Assembly (NCBI GenBank): GCA_024508725.1
Contig: JANINS010000002.1
Span: 29,211-93,210 of the forward strand
Reading direction: 5' to 3'
Origin: Chitinophagaceae bacterium
GTDB lineage: Bacteria; Bacteroidota; Bacteroidia; Chitinophagales; Chitinophagaceae
Length of the DNA: 64,000 nt
Positions within the stretch are counted from its first letter, which is position 1. Every line of letters begins with the position of its first letter. Shown piece by piece: positions 26,979 through 36,502 of this stretch. The notes under the pieces were generated by a model. It was given only the letters and a program-made list of their open reading frames with translations, did not search any database and was not told the DNA's origin. The translations under genes and the position numbers were made by a program.

Positions 26979-29900
26979 ATGAGGTCTAAGGTTAATCTGC
27001 AAATCGTTACAGGATTTACTGCTGCATTGGTGCTTGTTATGGCTGTAGGTATTTCTTCATACCTTTCTTTCAAACGACAAAAAGACCAGGCAGGCTGGGT
27101 CACTTTTACTTATAAAGTTCAATCAGCAGCCAATGAACTATCAGGTTTGATGGTTGACATGGAAACCGGAAGAAGGGGCTATCGAGCTACCAAGCATGAG
27201 TCTTTTCTCCAGCCATATAAGAATGCTTTAGTTAAACTACCTGCAGCTCAACACCAGTTACGATCACTCGTAATTGACCCTGAAAATAAAAGGAACCTTG
27301 ACCTGATTGATCAAAAAGTCAATGAAGCTCTTACATTCTGGCGATCGTTAGATGATGGTATCGTTCAGTCAAGCGATGCATTGCAAAACACCACCATCGA
27401 AAAAGAAAAAATGGATGGCTTTCGTGCAGCAATGAAAAAATTCTTTGCACGGCAGGACGAATTGCTGGCAGAACGTAACAAGAAAAGTGATCAAAGTACA
27501 GAATGGGCCGAATGGGTATTGATCATCGGAACGATAGTGACTTTATTCATCGTCGTAGTGCTACTAAGGTTTATCCTGGCTGAGTTTAGAACAAGGAAAA
27601 AAGCAGAAGCCCTGGTAAAAGAGAACTACGACAAAGTTGTTCAACTAAACATCGAAAGTGATTCCAAGAACTGGATATTGAATGGTGCATCAAACATGAA
27701 TGATAGCCTCCAGGGAGCGAAAGACCTGAAGAATCTTTGCAGCTCAATACTGGAAGCTATACTTAACTACACCGGTCATCTGGCTGCAGCAATGTATATT
27801 TTTGATCACAAAAATTCAACGCTTGAACTACAGGCAACCTTAGGGATTAATGATCCTGCCCTCAGAAAAATGAAACCAGGTGAAAGTCTCGTCGGAAAAG
27901 CTGCCACCAATAAAGATATCTCTGTCGTCGAAAATATTCCATCTGGTTATATACAAATTGCGGCAGCAGGTGTGAATGCCAACTCTGCCAATGCAGTATT
28001 TGTTCCGCTATGGATGCAGGATGAACTGAAAGGTGTAGTGGAGATTTTATCATGGCAGAAGTTTTCAGAAAATGAACTTGCGTTGTTTCGGTTAATGAGT
28101 AACAATATTGCCATAAGCATCAACTCTGCCCAGGCAGAAGCTGAAACAAAGCTGCTGCTTGAAGAGGTGCAGGAACAGAAAGAAATACTCGAAGCTCAGC
28201 AGGAAGAACTAAGACAAACAAATGAAGAACTTACTAAACAATCTGAAGAATTACAGGCTAGTGAAGAAGAATTAAAAGTGCAGGAAGAAGAGTTAAGACA
28301 GATCAATGCAGAACTCGAAGAAAAACATGAAGCAGTAGAAAGTGCGTTAAAAGCTTTGGATGCTAAAGCGAAAGAACTGGAGCTAACCAGTAAGTTCAAA
28401 TCAGAGTTCCTTGCAAATATGTCGCATGAATTGCGTACACCTTTGAATAGCATTCTCATACTGGCGAAACTTTTAAATGATAATACCTCACATAACCTCA
28501 CTCAAAAGCAAGCGGAATATGCAGGGATTATTTATAAATCAGGAAACGACCTGCTTGAACTGATCAATGACATACTCGATCTTTCTAAGATAGAAGCCGG
28601 TAAAGTGGAGATAAACTTCGATGAAGTACAGCTGAAAAGTATAGAAGAAGATATGCGTTTCACTTTCAAAGCAATGGCACAGCAAAAGAAGGTACATTTT
28701 TCTACTCATATCGATCCGGAACTACCCTTTGTATTACTTACTGACAAACAAAGACTGGAACAGGTAATAAAAAATCTTTTATCAAACGCATTTAAGTTTA
28801 CACCTGAGAATGGTAATGTGTCACTGAACTTTACGTTGAAAGATAAAAGCAGCAATCTTATTGCGATCTCGGTAAAAGATTCTGGTATTGGAATTCCACC
28901 AGAGAAACAACAACTCATATTTCAGGCATTTCAGCAAGCTGATGGATCTACCAGCAGAAGATATGGCGGTACAGGACTTGGTTTATCCATAAGTCGTGAA
29001 TTGATGCACTTACTAGGCGGAAAGATTGAATTAATAAGTGAAACCGGTAAAGGAAGTGAATTCACATTGATGCTACCGTTGAACACAAGATCAGTACAGA
29101 ACAGGCAGGTTAAACAGGATCATCAACCTGCTTCTATTATTCAATCTGTAAGCCCTCAGTCATTTGTTGCAGATGATAGAGATAACATTCAGTCAGGCGA
29201 CAGATCAATGCTCATCATCGAAGATGATCAGAACTTTGCTTCCATACTTCGTGATTTTTCTCATTCGAAAGGATATAAAACGATTGTTGCGCTTGCAGGA
29301 GATGAAGGATTGAATTGTGCAAGCCGCTATCTTCCTTCAGCCATCATTCTTGATATGGGCTTGCCAGGAATGGATGGTGCTACTGTGTTGGAGCATCTTA
29401 AAGCAAGAAAAGAAACGGCACATATCCCTGTCCATATTATTTCAGGTGCGAAAGATATTGCCGCATTGGATGACAAGGCAGTGGCCTGGCTGGAGAAACC
29501 TGTATCAGAATCCGATCTGAATAAAGCTTTCGAAAAGATACAGGAGATACTGCAGGCTCAATTGCGAAAAGTATTGGTGTGCAGCACTGATCAATCTTTG
29601 ATCAAGGCAATGCAGCAACTGGTAAAACAAAGAAACCGTGAAGTAGAACTGGAACATGCAGCAACAATGGAAGAAGCTCAGCAAAAATGCACTACGGTTA
29701 ACTGTGATTGCATTGTAGTTGATATGGGTAAAGATGTTGAGCACGAATTGAAGAATATCAAGGCACTAAAAAAAGCGGCTGCTGCATCTGCAGTACCATT
29801 GATCATTTGTGTTGATAAGGATATTTCAACATCTCTTGAAATGGAGCTAAAAAAGCTATCTGATGTCGTGATCAGAACATCATCTTCGTCTAATGAAAGA

Positions 29901-30365
29901 TTGATGGAAGAACTGGAATTGTTTTTATATAAAGTAGAAGATAATACTGGTTTGCCTCAGTTGAAAACAGCAGAATCATCGGGAACCGAACTTGCAGGAA
30001 AAAAAGTTTTATTAGTAGATGATGATATGCGGAATGTATTCTCTCTTAATGCAGCGCTGGAAATGCAGCAGGTAAATGTGGTTACGGCGAGTGACGGTAA
30101 TGAAGCGATTGCTGTTTTGAAGGAGCACAAAGATGTTAACCTGGTGTTGATGGACATTATGATGCCGGATATGGATGGTTACGAAGCGATCAAACATATC
30201 AGGAAAAAAATGGGACTGGTTAAATTGCCGATAATCGCTTTAACCGCTAAAGCAATGAGTGAAGACAAAGAAAAGATATTGGAGGCAGGAGCTTCCGATT
30301 ATATTACTAAACCGGTCAACCTGCCAAAACTATTTTCATTAATGCGGGTATGGGTAGCTCAATAA
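26979..30365 (+). CDS. Hybrid sensor histidine kinase with CHASE3, GAF and three receiver domains
   Basis: A 1128-residue membrane protein. TM1 is about residues 8-28, a CHASE3-like sensor runs to about 175 (METGRRGYRATKHESFLQPY is its signature), and TM2 is about 178-199. A GAF domain occupies about 235-385, then a long Glu/Gln-rich coiled coil. The HisKA motif FLANMSHELRTPLNS has phospho-acceptor H483, and the ATPase contains DSGIGIPPEKQ and GTGLGLSIS. Three receivers follow: one with D792 (ILDMGLPGMDG), a second degenerate one around D915 without the usual acidic pair, and a third with D1059 (LMDIMMPDMDG). It begins the four-gene signalling operon; the CheR gene starts 1 nt later. Confidence 0.9.
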   Translation: MRSKVNLQIVTGFTAALVLVMAVGISSYLSFKRQKDQAGWVTFTYKVQSAANELSGLMVDMETGRRGYRATKHESFLQPYKNALVKLPAAQHQLRSLVIDPENKRNLDLIDQKVNEALTFWRSLDDGIVQSSDALQNTTIEKEKMDGFRAAMKKFFARQDELLAERNKKSDQSTEWAEWVLIIGTIVTLFIVVVLLRFILAEFRTRKKAEALVKENYDKVVQLNIESDSKNWILNGASNMNDSLQGAKDLKNLCSSILEAILNYTGHLAAAMYIFDHKNSTLELQATLGINDPALRKMKPGESLVGKAATNKDISVVENIPSGYIQIAAAGVNANSANAVFVPLWMQDELKGVVEILSWQKFSENELALFRLMSNNIAISINSAQAEAETKLLLEEVQEQKEILEAQQEELRQTNEELTKQSEELQASEEELKVQEEELRQINAELEEKHEAVESALKALDAKAKELELTSKFKSEFLANMSHELRTPLNSILILAKLLNDNTSHNLTQKQAEYAGIIYKSGNDLLELINDILDLSKIEAGKVEINFDEVQLKSIEEDMRFTFKAMAQQKKVHFSTHIDPELPFVLLTDKQRLEQVIKNLLSNAFKFTPENGNVSLNFTLKDKSSNLIAISVKDSGIGIPPEKQQLIFQAFQQADGSTSRRYGGTGLGLSISRELMHLLGGKIELISETGKGSEFTLMLPLNTRSVQNRQVKQDHQPASIIQSVSPQSFVADDRDNIQSGDRSMLIIEDDQNFASILRDFSHSKGYKTIVALAGDEGLNCASRYLPSAIILDMGLPGMDGATVLEHLKARKETAHIPVHIISGAKDIAALDDKAVAWLEKPVSESDLNKAFEKIQEILQAQLRKVLVCSTDQSLIKAMQQLVKQRNREVELEHAATMEEAQQKCTTVNCDCIVVDMGKDVEHELKNIKALKKAAAASAVPLIICVDKDISTSLEMELKKLSDVVIRTSSSSNERLMEELELFLYKVEDNTGLPQLKTAESSGTELAGKKVLLVDDDMRNVFSLNAALEMQQVNVVTASDGNEAIAVLKEHKDVNLVLMDIMMPDMDGYEAIKHIRKKMGLVKLPIIALTAKAMSEDKEKILEAGASDYITKPVNLPKLFSLMRVWVAQ

Positions 30366-30366
30366 T

Positions 30367-31197
30367 ATGCCACATCGAAAATCTGAAATAACAGAACAGG
30401 AACTGAATGACCTGCTTTCATTGATAAAGCAGGTATATGGTTATGATTTTACCGGGTATTCCAAAGCATCATTATTGCGACGATTTCAGAAAGTGATGGA
30501 CGATGCAAAAATGAAAACGGCATATGATCTTCGCTTTTACCTCACCAACGATAGAAAACATTTCGACTGGTTCTTGCAAACCGTTACCGTGAATGTTACA
30601 GAGATGTTCAGGGATCCTGGTTTTTATAAAGCAGTACGTGAGAAAGTGATTCAACGTTTGGCTACATATCCCATCATTAAAATATGGCATGCCGGATGTT
30701 CTACTGGGGAAGAAGTTTTTTCGATGGCGATCTTATTGCATGAAGCTGGCTTACTCGAACGTACAAAGATTTATGCTACTGATATCAATCCTGCAAATCT
30801 GGAAAAAGCAAAAAAGGGAATAATGCCTTTGCAGCAGATGAAAGATTATACTTTCAATTACCAGCAAAGCGGCGGCAACCGGGATTTTGCCGACTATTAT
30901 ACAGCGAGATATAATGGTGCACTGATACGAAAAGAATTGCGTGATAATATTGTATTTGCACAGCACAATCTTGTAACAGATGGCATGTTCAACGAGTTTC
31001 AATTGATATGTTGCCGTAATGTGCTGATTTATTTTGAGAAAGAATTACAAAACCGGGTGATATCATTATTCGAAGAGAGTTTATCTTCTCTGGGATACCT
31101 GGCACTCGGCATAAAAGAATCATTGTTATTTACTGAAGTGCGGAATAAGTTTGAGCCGGTGGATCTGAAGAATAAAATATTCAGAAAGAAACAATGA
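30367..31197 (+). CDS. CheR-family methyltransferase
   Basis: A 276-residue protein with the CheR N-terminal helical domain (SKASLLRRFQKVMDDAKM) and the S-adenosylmethionine-binding domain (IKIWHAGCSTGEEVFSMA, then YATDINPANLEKA). QLICCRNVLIYFE is the diagnostic CheR motif. It methylates glutamates on a receptor-like protein; here there is no chemoreceptor gene nearby. It lies 1 nt after the hybrid kinase gene and overlaps the CheB gene by 4 nt, so it probably modifies a component of this local system, perhaps the coiled-coil region of the kinase. Confidence 0.88.
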   Translation: MPHRKSEITEQELNDLLSLIKQVYGYDFTGYSKASLLRRFQKVMDDAKMKTAYDLRFYLTNDRKHFDWFLQTVTVNVTEMFRDPGFYKAVREKVIQRLATYPIIKIWHAGCSTGEEVFSMAILLHEAGLLERTKIYATDINPANLEKAKKGIMPLQQMKDYTFNYQQSGGNRDFADYYTARYNGALIRKELRDNIVFAQHNLVTDGMFNEFQLICCRNVLIYFEKELQNRVISLFEESLSSLGYLALGIKESLLFTEVRNKFEPVDLKNKIFRKKQ

Positions 31198-31781
31198 TGC
31201 CTGTAACGAAACATGATATCATTGTAATAGGTGGCTCTGCAGGAAGTATTCCTGTTGTTTCAGCTATTCTTGATGGACTATCACCTTCACTTAATGTGCC
31301 TGTTATTATTGTACTTCACAGGCAACGAAATGTAAACAGCGAAATGACGAGGATATTCCAATCCAAAAGCAGGAAGATAAAAGTAACAGAGCCGGAAGAT
31401 AAAGAACCGGTATTGCCGGGTCATATTTATTTAGCTCCACAGAATTATCATTTACTGGTTGAACAGGAAAAATGCTTCAGCCTTGATTATTCAGAGCAGG
31501 TGCATTTTAGTCGGCCATCTATTGATGTTACATTCGAAAGTATTGCCAATGTATATGGAAGTAAAACATTAGGCATTTTGCTTAGCGGGGCTAATAAAGA
31601 TGGCACTAATGGAGTGGAATATATCCTTCAACATAAAGGTAAAGTTTTGGTGCAGGATCCGGCTACAGCAGAATACCCGGCAATGGTCCGCTTTGCAATA
31701 GAAAAATGCAGCGAGGTAATTGTTTACAGCCCGGATGAATTAGTTCAATATATTGCGAACGTTTCAACAAATAATGCATGA
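31194..31781 (+). CDS. CheB-type methylesterase without receiver domain
   Basis: A 195-residue stand-alone CheB catalytic domain. The nucleophile Ser is in IVIGGSAGS, the His in VLHRQRN and the Asp in LSGANKDGTNG; FSRPSIDVTFESIA is the usual CheB motif. No receiver domain is fused, so its activity would not be controlled by its own phosphorylation. It overlaps CheR (ATGATG) and the next kinase gene (ATGA). It should remove methyl groups added by the CheR encoded before it. Confidence 0.88.
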   Translation: MMPVTKHDIIVIGGSAGSIPVVSAILDGLSPSLNVPVIIVLHRQRNVNSEMTRIFQSKSRKIKVTEPEDKEPVLPGHIYLAPQNYHLLVEQEKCFSLDYSEQVHFSRPSIDVTFESIANVYGSKTLGILLSGANKDGTNGVEYILQHKGKVLVQDPATAEYPAMVRFAIEKCSEVIVYSPDELVQYIANVSTNNA

Positions 31782-32893
31782 TTTTGGATCAGCTATTTAC
31801 AATCTTATTGGTAGATGACAGGCAGGAGAATCTTATTTCACTGGAAGAAATGCTAGCAAGTGAAAACAGGCGGTTTTTAAAAGCAACTTCTGGTAACGAC
31901 GCCTTAAAGCAAGTGCTTAAATATGATGTAGGCCTGATACTGCTCGATGTTCAGATGCCTGAAATGGATGGATTTGAAGTAGCAAGGTTGTTAAAGCTCA
32001 ATCCAAAAACAAAAGATATCTCGATCATATTCGTTACTGCAATCTCTAAAGAAGAACAGTATGTGATGAAAGGGTTTAGTGAAGGAGCAGTTGATTACCT
32101 GCATAAGCCACTTGACATTAATCTTACCAGAGCGAAAGTCAAGGTATTTGAGCAATTGTATTGGTATCAGCAAAAATTAAAGAAAACAGCAGATGATCTA
32201 CAGAAAGTAAACAAGCAACTTGAACGTTTTACTTATGTAGTTTCTCATGACCTGAAAACGCCATTGGCTTCGCTCATCATGTTGCTGGATATGTGTGCAA
32301 AGAATGAATCGTTGCAAGACAATAGCGAAGTAGTAATGCAGCTTGATATTGCTGCACAGGTGAGCCTCCAGCTTTCTGATATGATCAACTCGATACTTGA
32401 ATATTCAAGGCATAACCTGAACCAGCAAAAGGAAGAAGAGGTAAATACAGAAGAGTTGGTGCAACAGATCGGCTTTACGTTAGGCCAGCAACGGAATTTA
32501 AATCTTACGATCAAAGATGAGATGCCAACACTTAAAACCAATAAGGCAAAACTTCAGCAGGTTTTTCAAAATCTTATTGGCAACGCCATCAAGTATAATG
32601 ACAAAGATGCTATTGTTATTGAAGTTGGCGTAAAAGAAGAAACCGATTTTTATGTTTTTTATGTGGCAGATAATGGCCCCGGTTTACGATCAGAAGATAC
32701 ACGACGGATCTTTAAATTGTTTGAAGTAGGCAATAATAGAACAGGAGTGGACGGTAGTACCGGTGTAGGATTGAATTTACTTAAAATGCTGATCGAAGAA
32801 CAGGGTGGAAAGATCTGGGTAGAATCACAGGAAAGCAAAGGCAGTATCTTCTTTTTTGAATGGAGAAAAAGCGAACTTATTGCTGAAAGGTGA
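31778..32893 (+). CDS. Receiver domain-histidine kinase fusion
   Basis: A 371-residue cytosolic protein. The receiver (residues about 5-120) has acidic residues in LLVDDRQE, the phospho-acceptor Asp in LILLDVQMPEMDG and the Lys in YLHKPL. A linker coiled coil leads to HisKA (YVVSHDLKTPLASL) and the ATPase domain (NLIGNAIKYND, DNGPGL, GVGLNLLKML). This layout is of the type in which a receiver controls the attached kinase. It is the last gene of the overlapping operon and is probably fed by the upstream hybrid kinase. Confidence 0.88.
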   Translation: MILDQLFTILLVDDRQENLISLEEMLASENRRFLKATSGNDALKQVLKYDVGLILLDVQMPEMDGFEVARLLKLNPKTKDISIIFVTAISKEEQYVMKGFSEGAVDYLHKPLDINLTRAKVKVFEQLYWYQQKLKKTADDLQKVNKQLERFTYVVSHDLKTPLASLIMLLDMCAKNESLQDNSEVVMQLDIAAQVSLQLSDMINSILEYSRHNLNQQKEEEVNTEELVQQIGFTLGQQRNLNLTIKDEMPTLKTNKAKLQQVFQNLIGNAIKYNDKDAIVIEVGVKEETDFYVFYVADNGPGLRSEDTRRIFKLFEVGNNRTGVDGSTGVGLNLLKMLIEEQGGKIWVESQESKGSIFFFEWRKSELIAER

Positions 32894-32972
32894 GAATCAC
32901 ATTTTCGTAAATTCCACTGCGTAACGATAAACATCTTCAATAAAGAAGCGCTGCCATTGCAACGCTTCTTTT

Positions 32973-35441
32973 CTATTTTTTGTTCTTTCTTAGCTTCTTC
33001 TCCAGCTCTAAATAGTCCAGAAAATAAATGATACGGATAGAGAAATTATTGTTCTGGGGTGATTCGAGTGTTCTTCCAAAATTCCTGAAGTAACTGTCTC
33101 CACTTTTTGTACCATAAGGAATGGCTTCAAACAAATTAGTATTGTTCTTATACATCAGGTTAATAAAACTTCCCGGTGCAAACTGCCAGTTGAATTGTGC
33201 TTCGAAAATGAAATCATTGTAATTGGGTGCTGAAGCATTTGTGAATGTGGTGTTTTGCTTCAGGTCTCCATTCTGTTGCAGTGTAAATAATTCTTTCAGG
33301 TTAACACGGCTCCAGTAATGACGAACACGTGTAGTAAAAACCATCATGGGGCTGAAACTATATTTCAGGTTAAGTGAGTTCTCTATCGTTGCAATATCTC
33401 TTTTCGAAAAAATGATATCGTTTGTTGCAGCATCGATCGTTGCAAAGCCCACATTATTGGTTTGAGGCTCTAATGATATGTTGTGCGATAGCGACATCTT
33501 CTGGCTAAAACGGAAGTTGTGCTGGAAATACAACATGTATCGCTTTGATTTGAACATGTCTCTATCTACATACAAAAACTCGATGTACCCGCTATACTTT
33601 TTTGCACCATTACTTTCCAGCCAGAAGTTAGCATACCAGTCACCCCAGCCATTAAACACTCTGCCGGGAATTCTCGGTTCATAATAATTTTTTGTTTTTG
33701 GTTCGAAGCCTATTCCAAAACCAGGATACCAAAGATTCTTTAATTGTCCATTTACATTCATGTTGATGTTTGCATTCTGGTATCGAAGCGGTTTAAACAT
33801 CTGTGAATAGAACAGATTAAAATTTAGATTGATCCTGTTATACCATGTAGTTGGTTTCAGCCAATTGTATCCGGCCCATATCGAATGATTGAAGTAGTTA
33901 TTGTTGGTAAAAAAGCCCAGGTCGTTACTGTTGAATTTATCATCTGCCAACTCCTGGTTATAATTAAAACGAAAACGGCCACTTGCTTTACCAAAATATG
34001 CACTGTGACTGTAACCGGTTAATGAACTTCCATCAGGCATGTAATTAGTGAGATTACTTACAGCAACTTTTCCACCCAGGTTCCAGGTATTCTTCTTATC
34101 ATAAAGATCAAAAAGACCCGCAGTAACGGTTGCATCATAATCATGACCACTACGCCATACACTCGTATTTACGAAACTGATACTTGAGTTGTGTTTCAAT
34201 GTTTGATCGAGTACAATAATGTTGTAATTGGTTAACGGGCTTGTTTCGATCGTTCTTTCATTGCCTTTATCATCTGCTATCGTTGCAAACTGCGAATTTG
34301 CTACTGCATTAAAAAAGCCAATACCAAGGCCACCTTTTAATCTTCCCGAAACTTTTGTTGCATTGATCAATTTTGTTTCTGTTGGATTCTTTACCACCGT
34401 TTCATTTGTTGCCAATTGGCTGTAAGGAAGACCAAAATGTAAAGGTGATCCACCTACACGACGGGAGTAGAAAAAATTTCCTTTGTTAAACAGCTCCAAT
34501 CCTTCTGTGAAAAAAGGCCTGTTCTCGTTATACCGAACTTCGAAAGGCGAAAGATTCAATACACGATTATCACTTTGTACCTGGCCAAAATCCGGTATCA
34601 ACGTCATGTCAAGCGTTATTGCCTGGTTGATTCCATATTTAAGATCCATACCACCATTAACCGAAGATGTCCAGTTACTCAAGCCGGGCTGGTTAGCAGG
34701 ATAATGATTGATGTAATAAGACAAGTAAGGTGAAAACTGCAAACGCAATGGTGGTTTTATGTTCTCTAATCCGGTCCAATATCCTTCCTGTGTTAGAAAG
34801 CCATTAACGTTAGGGTTGATGGGATTCCAGGCCAGTTGCTGACTTGTTTTCTGCCTTCTGCGGGTAATGTTCAAACCCCAATCCTGGATATTGGACTTAC
34901 TAAAACGAATGGCTGAGAACGGAAGAAAGATTTCAAATGTCCATCCATCGTTGTGAATCTGAGCTGCACTTTTCCATACGGCATTCCATGAAAAGTCTTC
35001 ACCGTTGTTTGTCATCTTCGCATCCATCTGTTCACCACGGGGAGTAACGAAATATTCAAAGCCATTGATCTTGTCTTTATAAGTATCGAAAATAAAACCC
35101 ACAAAATCGTTGTTGCCAAAACCGTCACGGCCGTTCACTTCGGCAGCAATGCTGTCTTTTGTTCTTTCGTGGCAATAGCCTGCTAAGTAAATACCCTCAT
35201 CACTGTACAGCATGTATACTTCCGTACGCAATTCATTGGCTTCCGGTTTAAAAGGAGTAGGGCGAAACTCAGTATAACCCAAAGCTGCGGGTGCCGTTTT
35301 CCAGGCAGTATCATTTAATATTCCGTCTATCTTGATCGTTGCTGTAGTTCGTTTGGCTGGTAAACTTTTAGGAGATGAAGGGCTTTGGGCATGTGCCGTT
35401 AGTCCGATAAGGACGATTAGGAGTGAGCAGGAAAATCTCAT
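32973..35441 (-). CDS. DUF5916 outer-membrane beta-barrel protein with CBM9-like N-terminal domain
   Basis: An 822-residue protein with a signal peptide ending at HAQ (residue 19). Residues about 35-235 resemble a family 9 carbohydrate-binding domain (ATIKIDGILNDTAW, YLAGYCHERTKDS, DGWTFEIFLPFSAIRF). The rest is DUF5916, with aromatic beta-strands typical of an outer-membrane barrel (GMDLKYGINQAITLDMTLIP, YNENRPFFTEG). These proteins are common in Bacteroidota; their role is unproven and they may bind or transport ligands. It is transcribed alone. Confidence 0.85.
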   Translation of the reverse strand: MRFSCSLLIVLIGLTAHAQSPSSPKSLPAKRTTATIKIDGILNDTAWKTAPAALGYTEFRPTPFKPEANELRTEVYMLYSDEGIYLAGYCHERTKDSIAAEVNGRDGFGNNDFVGFIFDTYKDKINGFEYFVTPRGEQMDAKMTNNGEDFSWNAVWKSAAQIHNDGWTFEIFLPFSAIRFSKSNIQDWGLNITRRRQKTSQQLAWNPINPNVNGFLTQEGYWTGLENIKPPLRLQFSPYLSYYINHYPANQPGLSNWTSSVNGGMDLKYGINQAITLDMTLIPDFGQVQSDNRVLNLSPFEVRYNENRPFFTEGLELFNKGNFFYSRRVGGSPLHFGLPYSQLATNETVVKNPTETKLINATKVSGRLKGGLGIGFFNAVANSQFATIADDKGNERTIETSPLTNYNIIVLDQTLKHNSSISFVNTSVWRSGHDYDATVTAGLFDLYDKKNTWNLGGKVAVSNLTNYMPDGSSLTGYSHSAYFGKASGRFRFNYNQELADDKFNSNDLGFFTNNNYFNHSIWAGYNWLKPTTWYNRINLNFNLFYSQMFKPLRYQNANINMNVNGQLKNLWYPGFGIGFEPKTKNYYEPRIPGRVFNGWGDWYANFWLESNGAKKYSGYIEFLYVDRDMFKSKRYMLYFQHNFRFSQKMSLSHNISLEPQTNNVGFATIDAATNDIIFSKRDIATIENSLNLKYSFSPMMVFTTRVRHYWSRVNLKELFTLQQNGDLKQNTTFTNASAPNYNDFIFEAQFNWQFAPGSFINLMYKNNTNLFEAIPYGTKSGDSYFRNFGRTLESPQNNNFSIRIIYFLDYLELEKKLRKNKK

Positions 35442-35622
35442 GCGGTAGCTTTAAGGTTGCGAACATAAATGTAATCGTTCTAATAACGCTACCACCTGTG
35501 ATTAGTTACTACCCCTTGTAAAAATTAACAAATAGATGGAAATGGATTTCAACTTTATGTAGTTGATATGAATCAATTACATATAATGTCTTTTGGTAGA
35601 ATTGTTGCTTCACAAATGCATT

Positions 35623-36435
35623 ATGTCTGTAAGCTTACCTCGGAAAACAAAGAAATGGTATGCCGTTGCCGGAAGAATAGGCCTATCAGCAAAAGGTGTT
35701 GTATATTGTTTAAGTGGATTGCTTGCCGTTTTTGCCGCATTGCATATCCAGGGAAAAACACCAAAAGATGCTGGTCAAAAAGGATTGTTTGGCTCAATCC
35801 ATCAACTTCCTTTGGGCAATGTATTACTCATAACGATTGCAGTGGGATTGATATGCTTTACCATCTGGAGATTAATACAAGCCTTCGCCGATACTGAGCG
35901 AAAAGGAACGGATAAAAACGGCCTGGTTAAGAGATTTACTTATCTGTATAGCGGTTTGTTATATGCTGCTGTTGCCTGGTATGCATTTAAAGAACTTTCA
36001 GGGGAACGAAGCAATGGCAGTGCGAAGCAGGATTATATTTCAAAACTGTTGTCGATGCCTTATGGGCAATGGCTTGTGGGCATTGTTGCAGGGTGCATTA
36101 TTGCTGTAGGTATTTTCCAGTTGTACAGAGCTTTCTCAGGTAAGTATAAAAAATATGTACGATCAGCGTTGCACAAAGATGCTGCACCCTGGATCACTAC
36201 TGCAGGAGTGGCAGGTTATAGTGCAAGAGGAATTGTTTGGATAGTGATCGGATGGCTTTTTATAAAATCTGCCGTAAATGCCAATGCAGGTTATGTAGGA
36301 GGAAGTGATAAAGCTTTCGACTGGCTTCAGGATGGATGGCATGGCAGTTTATTATTAGGCCTTGTAGCATTGGGATTGATATGCTATGGGATATTCATGT
36401 TTTTAAGGGCACGATACCAACATTTTTCCAGTTGA
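35623..36435 (+). CDS. DUF1206 family membrane protein
   Basis: About 270 residues. The ATG at 35623 (MSVSLPRKTKKWYAVAGR) is preferred to an in-frame TTG upstream. Six TM segments form three pairs, each starting with a similar G-x-xAKGxxY type phrase (GRIGLSAKGVVYCLSG, LVKRFTYLYSGLLYAAV, AGYSARGIVWIVIG), the repeat that defines DUF1206. The function is unknown. It is followed by a strong terminator shared with the convergent HtrA gene. Confidence 0.85.
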   Translation: MSVSLPRKTKKWYAVAGRIGLSAKGVVYCLSGLLAVFAALHIQGKTPKDAGQKGLFGSIHQLPLGNVLLITIAVGLICFTIWRLIQAFADTERKGTDKNGLVKRFTYLYSGLLYAAVAWYAFKELSGERSNGSAKQDYISKLLSMPYGQWLVGIVAGCIIAVGIFQLYRAFSGKYKKYVRSALHKDAAPWITTAGVAGYSARGIVWIVIGWLFIKSAVNANAGYVGGSDKAFDWLQDGWHGSLLLGLVALGLICYGIFMFLRARYQHFSS

Positions 36436-36450
36436 TCTATATCATACAAT

Positions 36451-36483
36451 AAAAAAATCCCGCCATTACGACGGGATTTTTTT
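36451..36483 (+). terminator. Bidirectional terminator between DUF1206 and htrA genes
   Basis: A 12-bp perfect stem (AAAAAAATCCCG/CGGGATTTTTTT) with a 9-nt loop between convergent genes. The A and T tracts allow termination in both directions. Confidence 0.9.
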
Positions 36484-36502
36484 ATTGTATATCATTCTTA
36501 AA

